Program-made: the position numbers and the translations under genes | Shown: positions 15,608-24,621 of the stretch, one piece after another | Layout: the number at the start of each line of letters is the position of its first letter | Numbering within the stretch: the stretch's first letter is position 1 | Source of the DNA: Methylorubrum zatmanii | GTDB lineage: Bacteria > Pseudomonadota > Alphaproteobacteria > Rhizobiales > Beijerinckiaceae | Assembly (NCBI RefSeq): GCF_014845115.1 | Contig: NZ_NKUI01000150.1 | Coordinates: 1-39,657, forward strand | Direction of reading: 5' to 3' | DNA length: 39,657 nt | Notes under the pieces: model-generated | What the model was told of the DNA's origin: nothing | Database searches by the model: none | The model's input: only the letters and a program-made list of their open reading frames with translations

Positions 15608-16849
15608 TCAGCCCTCGCGCTTCTTGCGCTGCGCCAGGGTGCGCAGCCGCAGGGCGTTGAGCTTGATGAAGCCCGCCGCGTCGCGGTGATCGTAGGCGAC
15701 AGCGCCCTCCTCGAAGGTGACAAGGTCCTGATCGTAGAGCGAGTGGGGGCTCTCGCGGCCGATGACGTGGACGCCGCCCTTGTAGAGCTTGAGCCGCACC
15801 GAGCCGGTCACCTTCTCCTGGCTCTTGTCGATCAGCGCCTGGAGCATCTCGCGCTCCGGCGAGAACCAGAAGCCGTTATAGATCAGCTCCGCATATTGCG
15901 GCATCAGCTGATCCTTCAGATGCGCCGCGCCGCGATCCAGGGTGATCGACTCGATGGCGCGGTGGGCCGGCAGCAGGATGGTGCCGCCGGGGGTCTCGTA
16001 CATGCCGCGGCTCTTCATGCCGACGAAGCGGTTCTCGACGAGGTCGAGCCGGCCGATGCCGTTGGCGCGGCCGAGTTCGTTCAGCTTGGCGAGCAGGGTG
16101 GCCGGCGACAGGCGCTGGCCGTCGATGGAGACCGCGTCGCCCTTCTCGAAGCCGATGGTGATGACGGTCGGCTGGTCCGGCGCCTCCTCCGGCGAGAGGG
16201 TGCGGGAATAGACGTAGTCCGGCACCTCCACCGCCGGATCCTCCAGCACCTTGCCCTCGGAGGAGGCGTGCAGGAGGTTGGCATCGACGGAGAACGGGCT
16301 CTCGCCGCGCTTGTCCTTGGCGATCGGGATCTGGTGGGCTTCGGCGAAGGCGATCAGCTGCTCGCGGGAGCGCAGATCCCACTCGCGCCACGGAGCGATC
16401 ACCGTCACGTCGGGCTTGAGGGCGTAGTAGCCGAGTTCGAACCGGACCTGATCGTTGCCCTTGCCGGTGGCGCCGTGGCAGACGGCGTCGGCCCCGAGCC
16501 GCTCCGCGATCTCGATCTGCTTCTTGGCGATCAGCGGCCGGGCGATCGAGGTGCCGAGCAGGTAGACGCCCTCATAGACCGCGTTGGCGCGGAACATCGG
16601 GAAGACGTAGTCGCGGACGAATTCCTCGCGCAGATCCTCGATGAAGATGTTCTCCGGCTTGATGCCGAGCAGCTCCGCCTTCTTGCGGGCCGGCTCCAGC
16701 TCCTCGCCCTGGCCGAGATCGGCGGTGAAGGTCACGACCTCGCAGCCGTAGGTCGTTTGGAGCCATTTCAGGATGATCGAGGTGTCGAGGCCGCCGGAAT
16801 AGGCGAGGACGACCTTCTTGACGGGCTTGGTCGGGCTGGCGTCGGACAT
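15608..16849 (-). CDS. argG: Argininosuccinate synthase
   Basis: A 413-residue cytoplasmic enzyme that joins citrulline and aspartate with ATP to give argininosuccinate in arginine biosynthesis. The ATP-pyrophosphatase loop AYSGGLDTS lies at 16-24, followed by the aspartate/citrulline-binding segments [13 protein letters not shown] and [18 protein letters not shown]. Length and motifs match the common bacterial type throughout. ATG at 16849 fits the family. No ARG box or attenuator is evident in the 203-base region to the divergent gene, and the gene appears monocistronic. Confidence 0.97.
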   Translation of the reverse strand: MSDASPTKPVKKVVLAYSGGLDTSIILKWLQTTYGCEVVTFTADLGQGEELEPARKKAELLGIKPENIFIEDLREEFVRDYVFPMFRANAVYEGVYLLGTSIARPLIAKKQIEIAERLGADAVCHGATGKGNDQVRFELGYYALKPDVTVIAPWREWDLRSREQLIAFAEAHQIPIAKDKRGESPFSVDANLLHASSEGKVLEDPAVEVPDYVYSRTLSPEEAPDQPTVITIGFEKGDAVSIDGQRLSPATLLAKLNELGRANGIGRLDLVENRFVGMKSRGMYETPGGTILLPAHRAIESITLDRGAAHLKDQLMPQYAELIYNGFWFSPEREMLQALIDKSQEKVTGSVRLKLYKGGVHVIGRESPHSLYDQDLVTFEEGAVAYDHRDAAGFIKLNALRLRTLAQRKKREG

Positions 16850-17052
16850 GGCGTGAGGCTCGGGGACGGAGGGTAGACCGGAATTCAGGAGGTCCGGAGG
16901 TGATGCGCGGATTAACAGCGAGGCCGCGCGGCGCGCAACCGCGCCGCCGCCCGGCGGTTAGCTGCGCAGGCCCGTCCACGCGGCGCAGCATCGCCTTGCG
17001 GCGGCGTGCGGCGCGCCCCACGATGGCGGGCACCTTGCCGGAGTACCGACGA

Positions 17053-17679
17053 ATGCCGCGGCGGCCGACCCTTGAGTTCTGGTACGAGTTCGCCTCGACC
17101 TATTCCTACCTCGCGGCCATGCGCATCGAGGCGCTGGCCGAGGCGGCGGGGGTGGATCTGCGCTGGCGCCCCTTCCTGCTCGGGCCGATCTTCGCGACTC
17201 AGGGTTGGACCAACTCGCCCTTCAACCTCTACCCGGCCAAGGGCCGCAACATGTGGCGCGACCTCGACCGCGAGGCGGCGCGCCTCGGGCTGCCGCCGGT
17301 GACGCGCCCCAATCCGTTCCCGCAGAACTCCCTGAGCGCCGCCCGCGTGGCGGTCTACGCCGCCGACCAGGACTGGCTGGTGCCGTTCTCCAAGGCGGTG
17401 TTCGAGACGAGCTTTTCCGGGGGCGGCTCCATCGCCGAGCCGGCGGCGGTGAGGAAGATCCTCGACGCCCTCGGCCTCGACGGCACCCAGATCCTCAAGG
17501 CGGCGGCCTCCGAGGCCAACAAGGGCCGCCTCAAGGTCGCCGGCGAGGAAGCCCGCTCCCGCGGCATCTACGGCGCGCCGAGCTTCCTCACCGAGGACGG
17601 TGAGCTGTTCTGGGGCAACGACCGCCTGGAACAAGCCCTGGCCTGGGCCGCCGGGGACCGGCCGGAGGGACTGCTGTAG
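17053..17679 (+). CDS. 2-hydroxychromene-2-carboxylate isomerase family protein (DsbA fold)
   Basis: A 208-residue protein of the kappa-class glutathione transferase/HCCA isomerase group. It opens with EFWYEFASTYSYLAAMRIE, contains RPFLLGPIF and NMWRDLDREA, and ends with the cis-Pro loop IYGAPSFLTEDGELFWGNDRLEQAL, all typical. There is no CXXC, so it is not a thiol oxidoreductase; substrates are usually aromatic or glutathione-linked and are unknown here. ATG at 17053 has GGAG nine bases upstream; frames to 17023 and 16900 are longer but less supported. The stop codon lies in a TAGAGCA sequence that resembles the edge of an intergenic repeat. Confidence 0.88.
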   Translation: MPRRPTLEFWYEFASTYSYLAAMRIEALAEAAGVDLRWRPFLLGPIFATQGWTNSPFNLYPAKGRNMWRDLDREAARLGLPPVTRPNPFPQNSLSAARVAVYAADQDWLVPFSKAVFETSFSGGGSIAEPAAVRKILDALGLDGTQILKAAASEANKGRLKVAGEEARSRGIYGAPSFLTEDGELFWGNDRLEQALAWAAGDRPEGLL

Positions 17680-17759
17680 AGCACCCTTCGCTGAAGCGGA
17701 CGACGTTCCGGCGGGAGGCGGCTTCCGATCGCAGCGCGATTCGGGACGGGCTCGGGGGT

Positions 17760-19073
17760 TTACGCCCGCGTCGCCGCATCGACATGGATGTCCCGGCCCC
17801 GCGTCTCCGGCAGCAGCAGGGCGGCGAGGGTGCCGACGGCGCTGAAGGCGGCGAGATAATAGGCCGGCATCATCCGGTCGCCGGTCGCCGCGATCAGCCA
17901 GTTCACGAGGTAGTTGGTGCTGCCGCCGAAGACCGAGACCGAGAGCGCGTAGACGATGGAGAGCCCGGCGCTGCGCACCGCCCGCGGCAACGATTCCGGG
18001 ATGCCGACGATGATCGCCGCCGCATTGATCGAGGACAGGGCCGAGAGCAGGAAGGTGACCGCGTAGACGCTGAGGGCATCGGGCGCCCGCAGCATCCACA
18101 GGAAGGCCGGCACCGCCAGGGCGAGGATCAGCGCCCGGGGCCAGACCATGACCGGGCGCCGCCCGAAGCGGTCGGCGAGCCATCCGCCGAGCAACGGGAA
18201 GGCCACCGAGGCGAGGCCGAGTGCGATCGGCACGGCGTTGGCCGCCATCTCCGAGAGACCGAGCGTCGCCCCGGCATAGACCGGCATGTTGGTGCCGATG
18301 GCGTTCGAGACGGTCGAGGCGGCGATGACGAGGAAGGTCAGGCCGAGCATGCGACCGTGCTCGCGCAGCAGGCGGCCGACCACCCCGGCGGTCGAGTGGG
18401 CGGCGGAGGGGTCGTGGCCCTCGCCCGCCGTCTCCGGCAGGTGGCTGCGGATCACGAGGCCGACCGGCACGACCAGGAGGCCGAGGCCGAACATCAGGCG
18501 CCAGCCCCACTCGGCCATGGCGGCCTCGCCGAGCGCCAGGGTCAGCCCGGTGGCGGCGAGCCCCGCGACCAGAGCGGCGCAGCCCTGGCTCGCGATCTGC
18601 CAGCTCGTCACGAAGCCCCGGTGCCGCGCCGGCGCCGCCTCGACCAGGAAGGCGGTGGAGGGGCCGACCTCGCCGCCCAGCGCCAGCCCCTGAATCAGCC
18701 GCCCGGCGATGACGATGACCTGCGCCCAGACGCCCAGCACCGCCGTGCCGGGGCAGGCCGCCAGCATCAGCATCCCGAGGGCCATCAGGGCGATGGTGAT
18801 CAGCATCGCCGGCTTGCGCCCCGCCCGGTCGGCGAAGGCGCCGATGACCACCCCGCCGATGGGGCGCATCACGTAGCCGATCCCGAACAGGGCGAGGGAG
18901 GCGAGCAGGCTGTCGGTCGCGCTGCCCGAGGGGAAGAAGGTCGCGCCGATGGATTTCGCGAAGAAGGCGTAGATCGTGAAGTCGTAGAATTCGAGGGCAT
19001 TGCCGAGCACGACCGCCCCTACGGCCTTGCGGTCGAGGCGCGGGGGCGCGGCGGCGCTGTCGGGCAGGTGCAT
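17760..19073 (-). CDS. MFS transporter, metabolite:H+ symporter (MHS) type
   Basis: A 437-residue inner-membrane protein with about twelve hydrophobic helices. The start GNALEFYDFTIYAFFA and the loop GAFADRAGRKPAM (MFS signature between helices 2 and 3), with a second GGWLADRFGRRPVM in the C-terminal half, place it among citrate/proline/shikimate-type proton symporters. It may import a carboxylate or osmolyte; the substrate cannot be determined. ATG at 19073 has AGG about nine bases upstream; the frame extends to 19103 without support. It stands alone, divergent from rlmH. Confidence 0.9.
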   Translation of the reverse strand: MHLPDSAAAPPRLDRKAVGAVVLGNALEFYDFTIYAFFAKSIGATFFPSGSATDSLLASLALFGIGYVMRPIGGVVIGAFADRAGRKPAMLITIALMALGMLMLAACPGTAVLGVWAQVIVIAGRLIQGLALGGEVGPSTAFLVEAAPARHRGFVTSWQIASQGCAALVAGLAATGLTLALGEAAMAEWGWRLMFGLGLLVVPVGLVIRSHLPETAGEGHDPSAAHSTAGVVGRLLREHGRMLGLTFLVIAASTVSNAIGTNMPVYAGATLGLSEMAANAVPIALGLASVAFPLLGGWLADRFGRRPVMVWPRALILALAVPAFLWMLRAPDALSVYAVTFLLSALSSINAAAIIVGIPESLPRAVRSAGLSIVYALSVSVFGGSTNYLVNWLIAATGDRMMPAYYLAAFSAVGTLAALLLPETRGRDIHVDAATRA

Positions 19074-19283
19074 CGTCTGGCCTGTCGTGAGAACCCGGAT
19101 CATGGCGCGCGGAAGGAAGCGCGTCCGGGCAGAGGCCGCAGGTAGGTCGCGCCCGCGCTCTCGCCAGCCCGGCGGAATAGCGGCGATGCTGCGCCGGCCA
19201 CGTTTTCTCGTCGCGGCGGGCTCCCGAGGCCGGGCCCGGCCGTGCTATCGGGATCCCGACCCGTCCTCGCGCCCCGTTGCCCC

Positions 19284-19781
19284 TTGCGTTTCCTCGTCAT
19301 CGCCATCGGCCGCCTGAAGAACGGGCCGGAGCGGGATCTCGCCGCCCGCTACCGCGAGCGCGCCGTCGCGCTCGGGCGCGGCCTCGGCATCACCGCCTGC
19401 GATCTCACCGAACTCCCCGAATCCCGCGCCCGCCGGTCCGCCGACCGCGTCGCGGAGGAGGCCGAGGCGATCCTCGCCCTCGTGCCGGCGGATGCGGCGG
19501 TGATCGCCTGCGACGAACGCGGGCGGTCGGACTGGCCGAGCGAGCGCATCGCCGCCCGCCTCGGCGAGTGGCGCGATGCGGGGCGCCCCGCCCTCGTTCT
19601 CGTCATCGGCGGAGCGGATGGCCTTCACGACAGCGTGCGTCGGCGGGCCGACCATATTCTCGCCTTCGGAGCGGCGACACTGCCCCACGGTCTGGTGCGC
19701 GTGCTCGCCCTGGAGCAGGCTTACCGGGCGCTGACAATCCTGGCGGGACACCCCTATCACCGGGGCGATCCCGAGGCATGA
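19284..19781 (+). CDS. rlmH: 23S rRNA (pseudouridine1915-N3)-methyltransferase RlmH
   Basis: A 165-residue SPOUT methyltransferase that modifies pseudouridine 1915 in helix 69 of 23S rRNA. Motifs: VIGGADGLHDSVRRRAD (S-adenosylmethionine knot), LPHGLVRVLALEQAYRALTI and the C-terminal AGHPYHR. TTG at 19284 is taken as start because the family begins RFLVIAIGRLK; a GTG at 19242 adds 14 unmatched residues. No clear ribosome site precedes either. Seven bases separate it from the envC-like gene, so it heads the plus-strand operon. The usual upstream partners nadD and rsfS are absent; an MFS gene faces away instead. Confidence 0.93.
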   Translation: MRFLVIAIGRLKNGPERDLAARYRERAVALGRGLGITACDLTELPESRARRSADRVAEEAEAILALVPADAAVIACDERGRSDWPSERIAARLGEWRDAGRPALVLVIGGADGLHDSVRRRADHILAFGAATLPHGLVRVLALEQAYRALTILAGHPYHRGDPEA

Positions 19782-19788
19782 GAGACAC

Positions 19789-21210
19789 GTGACGGTTCCC
19801 GAACGGCCCGCGCCCCGCGCCGCGCCTCCTCTGGCGGCGACGCTGACGGCCCTTGCCCTCCTCGCCGTCCTGGCGAGCGGAGCCGGGCATCCCGCGCGCG
19901 CGCAGCAGGGCGCGCAGCAGGGGCAGCAAGGCACGCCCGACCCGGAAGCGATGCGACGCACGCAGGAGGAGCGGGACCGGCGCGCCCAGAACCTCAAGCA
20001 GGTGGAGGAGGCCTTGGCGGCCAGCGCCGGCAACCGGGCGGCGCTCGAAGCCGAGATCGCCTCCATCGGCTCGGACCGGGCCAAGCTCAGCGCCGCCCTG
20101 CTCGATGCCGGGCGTCAGGCCCAGGCGACCGAGGACCGGCTGAATCGGCTCGAGGAGCGCCTGCGCTCGCTCACCGAGAGCGACGCCGCGATCCGCAAGT
20201 CGCTGGAGGGCCGGCGGGCGGTCATCGCCGAGATCCTGGCGGCGCTCCAGCGCATGGGCCGGCGCCCGCCCCCCGCCGTGCTGGTCCGCCCCGAGGACGT
20301 GCTGGCGGCGATCCGCACCTCGATGCTGCTCGGCGCCGTGGTGCCGGAGCTGCGCGGCGAGGCGGAGACGCTAGCCGGCGACCTCGCCGAATTGGTGCGC
20401 GTGCGCGGCCTCATCGCCGCCGACCGGGAATCCCTGCGCAAGGATCTCACCGGCTGGGCCGCCGAGCGGCAGCGCATCGACGCGCTCATCGCCGCCCGGC
20501 GCAGCCGCCAGGTGCAGGTCGAGGCCGACCTCACCGCCGAACGCCAGAAGAGCGCGGAACTCGGCAGTCAGGCCAAGACCCTCAAGGATCTCGTCGACCG
20601 CATGGAGGGCGAGCTGTCGAGCGCCCGCCGTGCCGCCGACGAGGTGCGCGCGGCGGCGGAGCGGCAGCAGCGGGCGATCCAGGAGAAATTCGCGGCGGCC
20701 GGCGCCCGCGATCCGGCGCGGCTCACCCCCAAGGTGAAATTCGCCGAGGCCCGCGGCGATCTGCCCAGGCCGGTGAGCGGCACCCTGCTGCGCGGCTTCA
20801 ACCAGCCCGACGGCCAGGGCGGCACCACCCGCGGCATCTCGCTGCGGACGCGGACCAAGGCCGTGGTCTCCTCCCCGGCGGACGGCTGGGTCTCCTTCGC
20901 AGGCCCCTTCCGCTCCTACGGCCGACTCTTGATCATCAATGCGGGCGACGGCTACTATCTCTTGCTCGCAGGGATGGATCAGATCAACGTCGAGGTCGGC
21001 CAGTTCGTGCTGGCGGGCGAACCGGTGGCCGTGATGGGCGAGGGAAGCGGCTCCCCGGCAAGCGCGTCGCCGAGCGTGACGCAAGCTGCGTCACAGAGGG
21101 ACGATGATCGCGGCGATCCCGTCCTGTACGTCGAGTTCAGGAAAGACGGCGGCTCCATCGATCCGGAGCCCTGGTGGGCGAGAAGTTCCAGCGAGAAGGT
21201 TCGCGGATAA
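19789..21210 (+). CDS. EnvC-type murein hydrolase activator (degenerate LytM domain)
   Basis: A 473-residue exported protein. A hydrophobic signal segment (LTALALLAVLASGAGHPARAQQ) is followed by a long coiled coil (about 50-300) and a LytM/peptidase M23 domain (about 325-445, LLRGFNQ to GQFVLAGEPVAVMGEG). In active M23 enzymes the zinc ligands lie in H-x3-D and HxH motifs; here the positions read TTRGISL and YYLLLAGMD with no histidine, so it should be inactive and act like EnvC, which activates septal amidases during cell separation. The start is GTG at 19789. The stop overlaps the ctpA ATG by one base (TAATG). Confidence 0.88.
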   Translation: MTVPERPAPRAAPPLAATLTALALLAVLASGAGHPARAQQGAQQGQQGTPDPEAMRRTQEERDRRAQNLKQVEEALAASAGNRAALEAEIASIGSDRAKLSAALLDAGRQAQATEDRLNRLEERLRSLTESDAAIRKSLEGRRAVIAEILAALQRMGRRPPPAVLVRPEDVLAAIRTSMLLGAVVPELRGEAETLAGDLAELVRVRGLIAADRESLRKDLTGWAAERQRIDALIAARRSRQVQVEADLTAERQKSAELGSQAKTLKDLVDRMEGELSSARRAADEVRAAAERQQRAIQEKFAAAGARDPARLTPKVKFAEARGDLPRPVSGTLLRGFNQPDGQGGTTRGISLRTRTKAVVSSPADGWVSFAGPFRSYGRLLIINAGDGYYLLLAGMDQINVEVGQFVLAGEPVAVMGEGSGSPASASPSVTQAASQRDDDRGDPVLYVEFRKDGGSIDPEPWWARSSSEKVRG

Positions 21211-22532
21211 TGCGCAAAGTGTCCCTCGTGTTGCTCGGCGCGGCCCTCGGCATCGGTGCCTCGGCCCTGTCGACCCAGACCCAGCTCCTCTCCGGAACGA
21301 GCGCCATCGCGGCCTCGGCCGAGACCTATCGGCAGCTGAGCCTGTTCGGCGACGTGTTCGAGAAGGTGCGCACCGACTACGTCGAGAAGCCCGAGGAATC
21401 GAAGCTGATCGAGGCGGCCGTCAACGGCATGCTGACCTCGCTGGACCCGCATTCGAGCTACATGGACGCGAAGGCCTTCCGCGACATGCAGACGACGACG
21501 CGCGGTGAGTTCGGCGGCCTCGGCATCGAGGTGACGATGGAGGACGGCCTCATCAAGGTCGTGTCGCCGATCGACGACACCCCCGCCTCCAAGGCCGGCC
21601 TGCTCGCCAACGACATCATCACCCAGATCGACGACGATCAGGTCCAGGGCCTGACCCTCAACCAAGCCGTCGACAAGATGCGCGGCCCGGTGAACTCCAC
21701 GGTGCGGCTGAAGATCACCCGCAAGGAATCCAAGGATCCGCTCGACGTCTCCCTGACCCGCGACATCATCAAGATCCGCCCGGTGCGCTCGAAGGTCGAG
21801 AGCGGCGATGTCGGCTATGTCCGCCTGACCCAGTTCAACGAGCAGACCTTCGACGGTCTGAAGACCGCCATCGAGAAGCTCCAGGGCGAGATCGGCAACG
21901 ACAAGCTCAAGGGCTACGTGCTCGATCTGCGCAACAATCCCGGCGGCCTGCTCGATCAGGCGGTGATGGTCTCCGATGCCTTCCTCGACCGGGGCGAGAT
22001 CGTCTCGACCCGCGGCCGCAACCCGGACGAGACGCAGCGCTTCTCCGCCAAGGCCGGCGACCTCGCCAAGGGCAAGCCGATCGTCGTGCTGGTGAATGGC
22101 GGCGCGGCCTCGGCTTCCGAGATCGTGGCCGGCGCCCTGCAGGATCACAAGCGCGCGACCATCATGGGCACGCGCTCCTTCGGCAAGGGCTCGGTGCAGT
22201 CGATCATTCCGCTCGGCGGCCAGGGCGCCCTGCGCCTCACCACCGCCCGCTACTACACGCCGTCCGGCCGCTCGATCCAGGCCAAGGGCATCGAGCCGGA
22301 TCAGGAGGTGCTGCAGGAGGTGCCCGACGACCTGAAGGGCAAGGACGAGACCAAGGGCGAGGCCGGCCTGAAGGGCCACCTGAAGCAGAAGGACACCGAG
22401 GAGCGCGGCGGTTCCTCGGCCTACATCCCGCCGGACCCGGCCAAGGACAAGCAGCTCATCGCCGCGGTCGACTTCCTGCACGGAATCCAGAAGGGCGCGG
22501 CCAACGTGACGAAGCCCGCCACGCAGAATTGA
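21210..22532 (+). CDS. ctpA: S41 family carboxyl-terminal processing protease
   Basis: A 440-residue periplasmic or membrane-tethered serine protease. An N-terminal hydrophobic segment (4-21), a PDZ domain (about 95-175, GEFGGLGIEVTMEDG to KAGLLANDIITQI) and the protease core follow. The catalytic Ser is Ser301 in GGAASASEIVAGAL and the Lys is Lys326 in TRSFGKGSVQ; their 25-residue spacing equals that of E. coli Prc. The C-terminal 70 residues are charged and Lys/Glu-rich. It probably trims or degrades envelope proteins such as murein hydrolases, which fits its coupling to the envC-like gene. AAGG lies about ten bases before the ATG. A terminator follows. Confidence 0.95.
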   Translation: MRKVSLVLLGAALGIGASALSTQTQLLSGTSAIAASAETYRQLSLFGDVFEKVRTDYVEKPEESKLIEAAVNGMLTSLDPHSSYMDAKAFRDMQTTTRGEFGGLGIEVTMEDGLIKVVSPIDDTPASKAGLLANDIITQIDDDQVQGLTLNQAVDKMRGPVNSTVRLKITRKESKDPLDVSLTRDIIKIRPVRSKVESGDVGYVRLTQFNEQTFDGLKTAIEKLQGEIGNDKLKGYVLDLRNNPGGLLDQAVMVSDAFLDRGEIVSTRGRNPDETQRFSAKAGDLAKGKPIVVLVNGGAASASEIVAGALQDHKRATIMGTRSFGKGSVQSIIPLGGQGALRLTTARYYTPSGRSIQAKGIEPDQEVLQEVPDDLKGKDETKGEAGLKGHLKQKDTEERGGSSAYIPPDPAKDKQLIAAVDFLHGIQKGAANVTKPATQN

Positions 22533-22558
22533 TCGGCGGCCGCCCGGCCGTCGCGAAA

Positions 22559-22577
22559 TTAGCAAAAGATTAACCAT
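22559..22577 (+). promoter_or_regulatory. CtrA-like binding site
   Basis: TTAG-N7-TTAACCAT (22559-22562 and 22570-22577) matches the alphaproteobacterial CtrA consensus TTAA-N7-TTAA with one mismatch and also the TTAACCAT half-site form. It lies 27 bases after the ctpA stop and immediately before the terminator, which is an unusual place for a promoter element. Confidence 0.4.
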
Positions 22578-22578
22578 G

Positions 22579-22621
22579 ACGGCCCGCAATGACGGTTCAG
22601 ACCGGACCTGCGGGCCGTTTT
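22579..22621 (+). terminator. Intrinsic terminator after ctpA
   Basis: ACGGCCCGCA (22579-22588) pairs perfectly with TGCGGGCCGT (22609-22618); the loop contains a small inner hairpin CGGT-TCAG-ACCG. TTTT (22618-22621) follows. It should end the rlmH-envC-ctpA transcript, leaving the deacetylase gene to its own promoter or read-through. Confidence 0.7.
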
Positions 22622-22698
22622 CCGTTCGGCCCCGGTGATCCGGCGACAGGCCGGGCGGTCGGTGTAGCCCTGTCGTTCGTCCGAATGTCGGACACCAC

Positions 22699-22717
22699 CT
22701 TTCGGGACGATGCTCTA
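22699..22717. repeat. REP-like repeat fragment
   Basis: CTTTCGGGACGATGCTCTA matches CTTTCGGGACGAGACTCTA at 27869-27887 in 17 of 19 positions. Similar sequence forms the arms of palindromic intergenic elements I recall from Bradyrhizobium and Methylobacterium. The partner arm is not recognisable here; a small GTCCGA-ATG-TCGGAC hairpin lies just upstream at 22679-22693. Confidence 0.55.
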
Positions 22718-22734
22718 GCGGGACGGGACGGCGG

Positions 22735-23937
22735 GTGAGCGACGCGGCCGACGACATCCTGACGAAGCCCCTCGGGGTCGGGGATCAGGCGACGCGCAGG
22801 CGCTTTCCCCTGTCCCCCGGCGCCCTCGTGGGGGCGGCTTCGCTGGTCGGGCTGGCCCTGCTCGGTGGAAGCATCGCCCTCACCGGGGATCCCCGCGGCG
22901 GCGAGCCCCGCGCCATCGCCGCCATCGAGATCCGCGAGCCGGTCGCGGCCGTGCCCCCGGTGGCGCAGATCGCCCCCTTGACGCCGGCCGGGCCGGTGCA
23001 ATCCGCCCGCGATCTGGAGCAGGCCTCCGGGGTCAGCGTGATCCGCCCCGACGGCTCGACGGCGCCGGACGCCCCGGTCATCATTCGCGTGCCCAATGCC
23101 ACCCAGGTGAAGCTCAACCCGGCGCCCGATCCGCGCCTGATCGAGCGCGGGCGCCACGGCCCGCTGCCGCGCCTCGGCGAGGGCCGCCTGCGTCCGCTCG
23201 ATGTCTATGCCCGGCCGGAGGAGCCGGGACCGGGCGCGCGTATCGCCATCCTGGTCTCGGGCCTCGGGATCGGCGAGGCCACGACGCTCGGGGCGATCGC
23301 CCGGCTGCCCGCGCCGATCAGCCTCGCCTTCTCGCCCTATGGCGGCGATCTGGAGAAGATTGCGGCCCGCGCCCGCGAGGCCGGCCACGAGGTGCTGCTC
23401 CAGCTGCCGATGGAGCCCTTCGACTATCCCGACAGCGATCCGGGGCCGCAGACGCTGCTGGCGGCGGCGCGACCGGGCGAGAATCTCGACCGCGCCGCCT
23501 GGGCGATGAGCCGCTTCCCCGGCTTCGTCGGTGTGGTGAACGCCATGGGCGCCAAGCTGATGAACGAGGCTTCGGCCCTCGATCCGGTCCTGAAGGATCT
23601 GGCCGCCCGCGGCCTCGGCTTCGTCGATGACGGCACCGTGCCCCGGTCGCAGCTCGCCGGGGCGGCGGCCAAGGCGAAGCTGCCTTCCGCCCGCGCCGAG
23701 TCCGTGATCGACGCGGTGGCCCGGCCCGATGCGATCGACGCGGAACTCACCCGCCTGGAGACGCTGGCCCGCCAGAAGGGCTTCGTCCTCGCCTCGGGCA
23801 GTGCCTCGCCGATGACCATCGACCGCCTGTCGCGCTGGTCCCGCGATCTGGAAACGCGCGGCGTGAGGCTGGTGCCGGTCAGCGTCGCCCTGCGTCAGGC
23901 GGGCAGCGCCGGCAAAGTGTCGAGCGCCGCGCCCTAA
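22735..23937 (+). CDS. Divergent polysaccharide deacetylase family protein (YibQ-like)
   Basis: A 400-residue protein anchored by one membrane helix (about residues 29-50, LVGAASLVGLALLGGSIALTG), with a Pro/Ala-rich linker and a C-terminal domain from about 160 (ARIAILVSGLGIGEATTLGAI, then ISLAFSPYGGDLE, HEVLLQLPMEPFDYP and FVDDGTVPRS). This is the DUF610 'divergent polysaccharide deacetylase' family, regularly found beside envC and ctpA, so a role in envelope or peptidoglycan processing is inferred; activity is unproven. The start is GTG at 22735, after a GGGACGG-like ribosome site. Confidence 0.9.
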   Translation: MSDAADDILTKPLGVGDQATRRRFPLSPGALVGAASLVGLALLGGSIALTGDPRGGEPRAIAAIEIREPVAAVPPVAQIAPLTPAGPVQSARDLEQASGVSVIRPDGSTAPDAPVIIRVPNATQVKLNPAPDPRLIERGRHGPLPRLGEGRLRPLDVYARPEEPGPGARIAILVSGLGIGEATTLGAIARLPAPISLAFSPYGGDLEKIAARAREAGHEVLLQLPMEPFDYPDSDPGPQTLLAAARPGENLDRAAWAMSRFPGFVGVVNAMGAKLMNEASALDPVLKDLAARGLGFVDDGTVPRSQLAGAAAKAKLPSARAESVIDAVARPDAIDAELTRLETLARQKGFVLASGSASPMTIDRLSRWSRDLETRGVRLVPVSVALRQAGSAGKVSSAAP

Positions 23938-24006
23938 CGCGTCGCCGATCCTCGTTGCGAGGGCCGGAGCGGCCTCCTATGGTCGCGCCGCCAGCACGAG
24001 CCCGCG

Positions 24007-24594
24007 ATGACCCGCCCCGACGACGATCTCCTGCGCCTGCCCGAGGGCAGCGCGCTTCCCTACCGCCCCTGCGTGGGCGTAACCCTGTTCCACCGCGATG
24101 GCCGCGTCTTCATCGGACGACGCAAGCGGGAGGCAGGGCCGGAGCATGTCGATGGCGATCTCGCGTGGCAGATGCCGCAGGGCGGGATCGACGAGGGCGA
24201 AGCGCCCCTGGCCGCGGCCCTGCGCGAACTCCACGAGGAGACCAACGTGCCGGCGGATGCGGTCACGCTGTTGGGCGAGACCCGCGACTGGCTGGCCTAC
24301 GACCTGCCGTCCGAGGTCATGAAGCAGGCCTGGAAGGGGCGCTACCGGGGCCAGCGGCAGAAATGGTTCGCCTTCGGACTGACCGGCAGTGAGGCGGCCA
24401 TCGACGTGGACGCCCCCGGCGGCGGCCGGCACAAGCCCGAATTCGATGCGTGGCGCTGGGAGCGCCTGGACAAGCTGCCGGACCTGATCGTCCCGTTCAA
24501 GCGCCCGGTCTACGAGGGCGTCGTCGCGGCCTTCTCGGGCCTCGCCGGCTGGCACGCCGAGCGGGACTCGGAACAGGATCGGGATCCGGCATGA
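24007..24594 (+). CDS. rppH: RNA pyrophosphohydrolase (Nudix)
   Basis: A 195-residue cytoplasmic Nudix hydrolase. The Nudix box begins GGIDEGE and ends RELHEETNV (around residues 60-82), and the family signatures [19 protein letters not shown] and WLAYDLP are those of RppH, which removes pyrophosphate from the 5' end of mRNAs to trigger decay; in Rhizobiales the same protein also degrades dinucleoside polyphosphates. The last 20 residues are charged and variable. ATG at 24007 follows the deacetylase gene by 69 bases on the same strand, and the DUF2939 gene follows by 27 bases. Confidence 0.93.
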   Translation: MTRPDDDLLRLPEGSALPYRPCVGVTLFHRDGRVFIGRRKREAGPEHVDGDLAWQMPQGGIDEGEAPLAAALRELHEETNVPADAVTLLGETRDWLAYDLPSEVMKQAWKGRYRGQRQKWFAFGLTGSEAAIDVDAPGGGRHKPEFDAWRWERLDKLPDLIVPFKRPVYEGVVAAFSGLAGWHAERDSEQDRDPA

Positions 24595-24621
24595 TGCGTC
24601 CGCGTCTGCGCGGTTGATCCG

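Noticed and set aside
16850..17052. Possible arginine-responsive leader between argG and the divergent gene
   Set aside because: No ARG-box-like palindrome, leader peptide or terminator/antiterminator pair could be seen.
20979..22757. Minus-strand frame of 592 codons opposite ctpA
   Set aside because: Antisense to ctpA and its terminator; only low-complexity Arg/Leu/Ala/His sequence.
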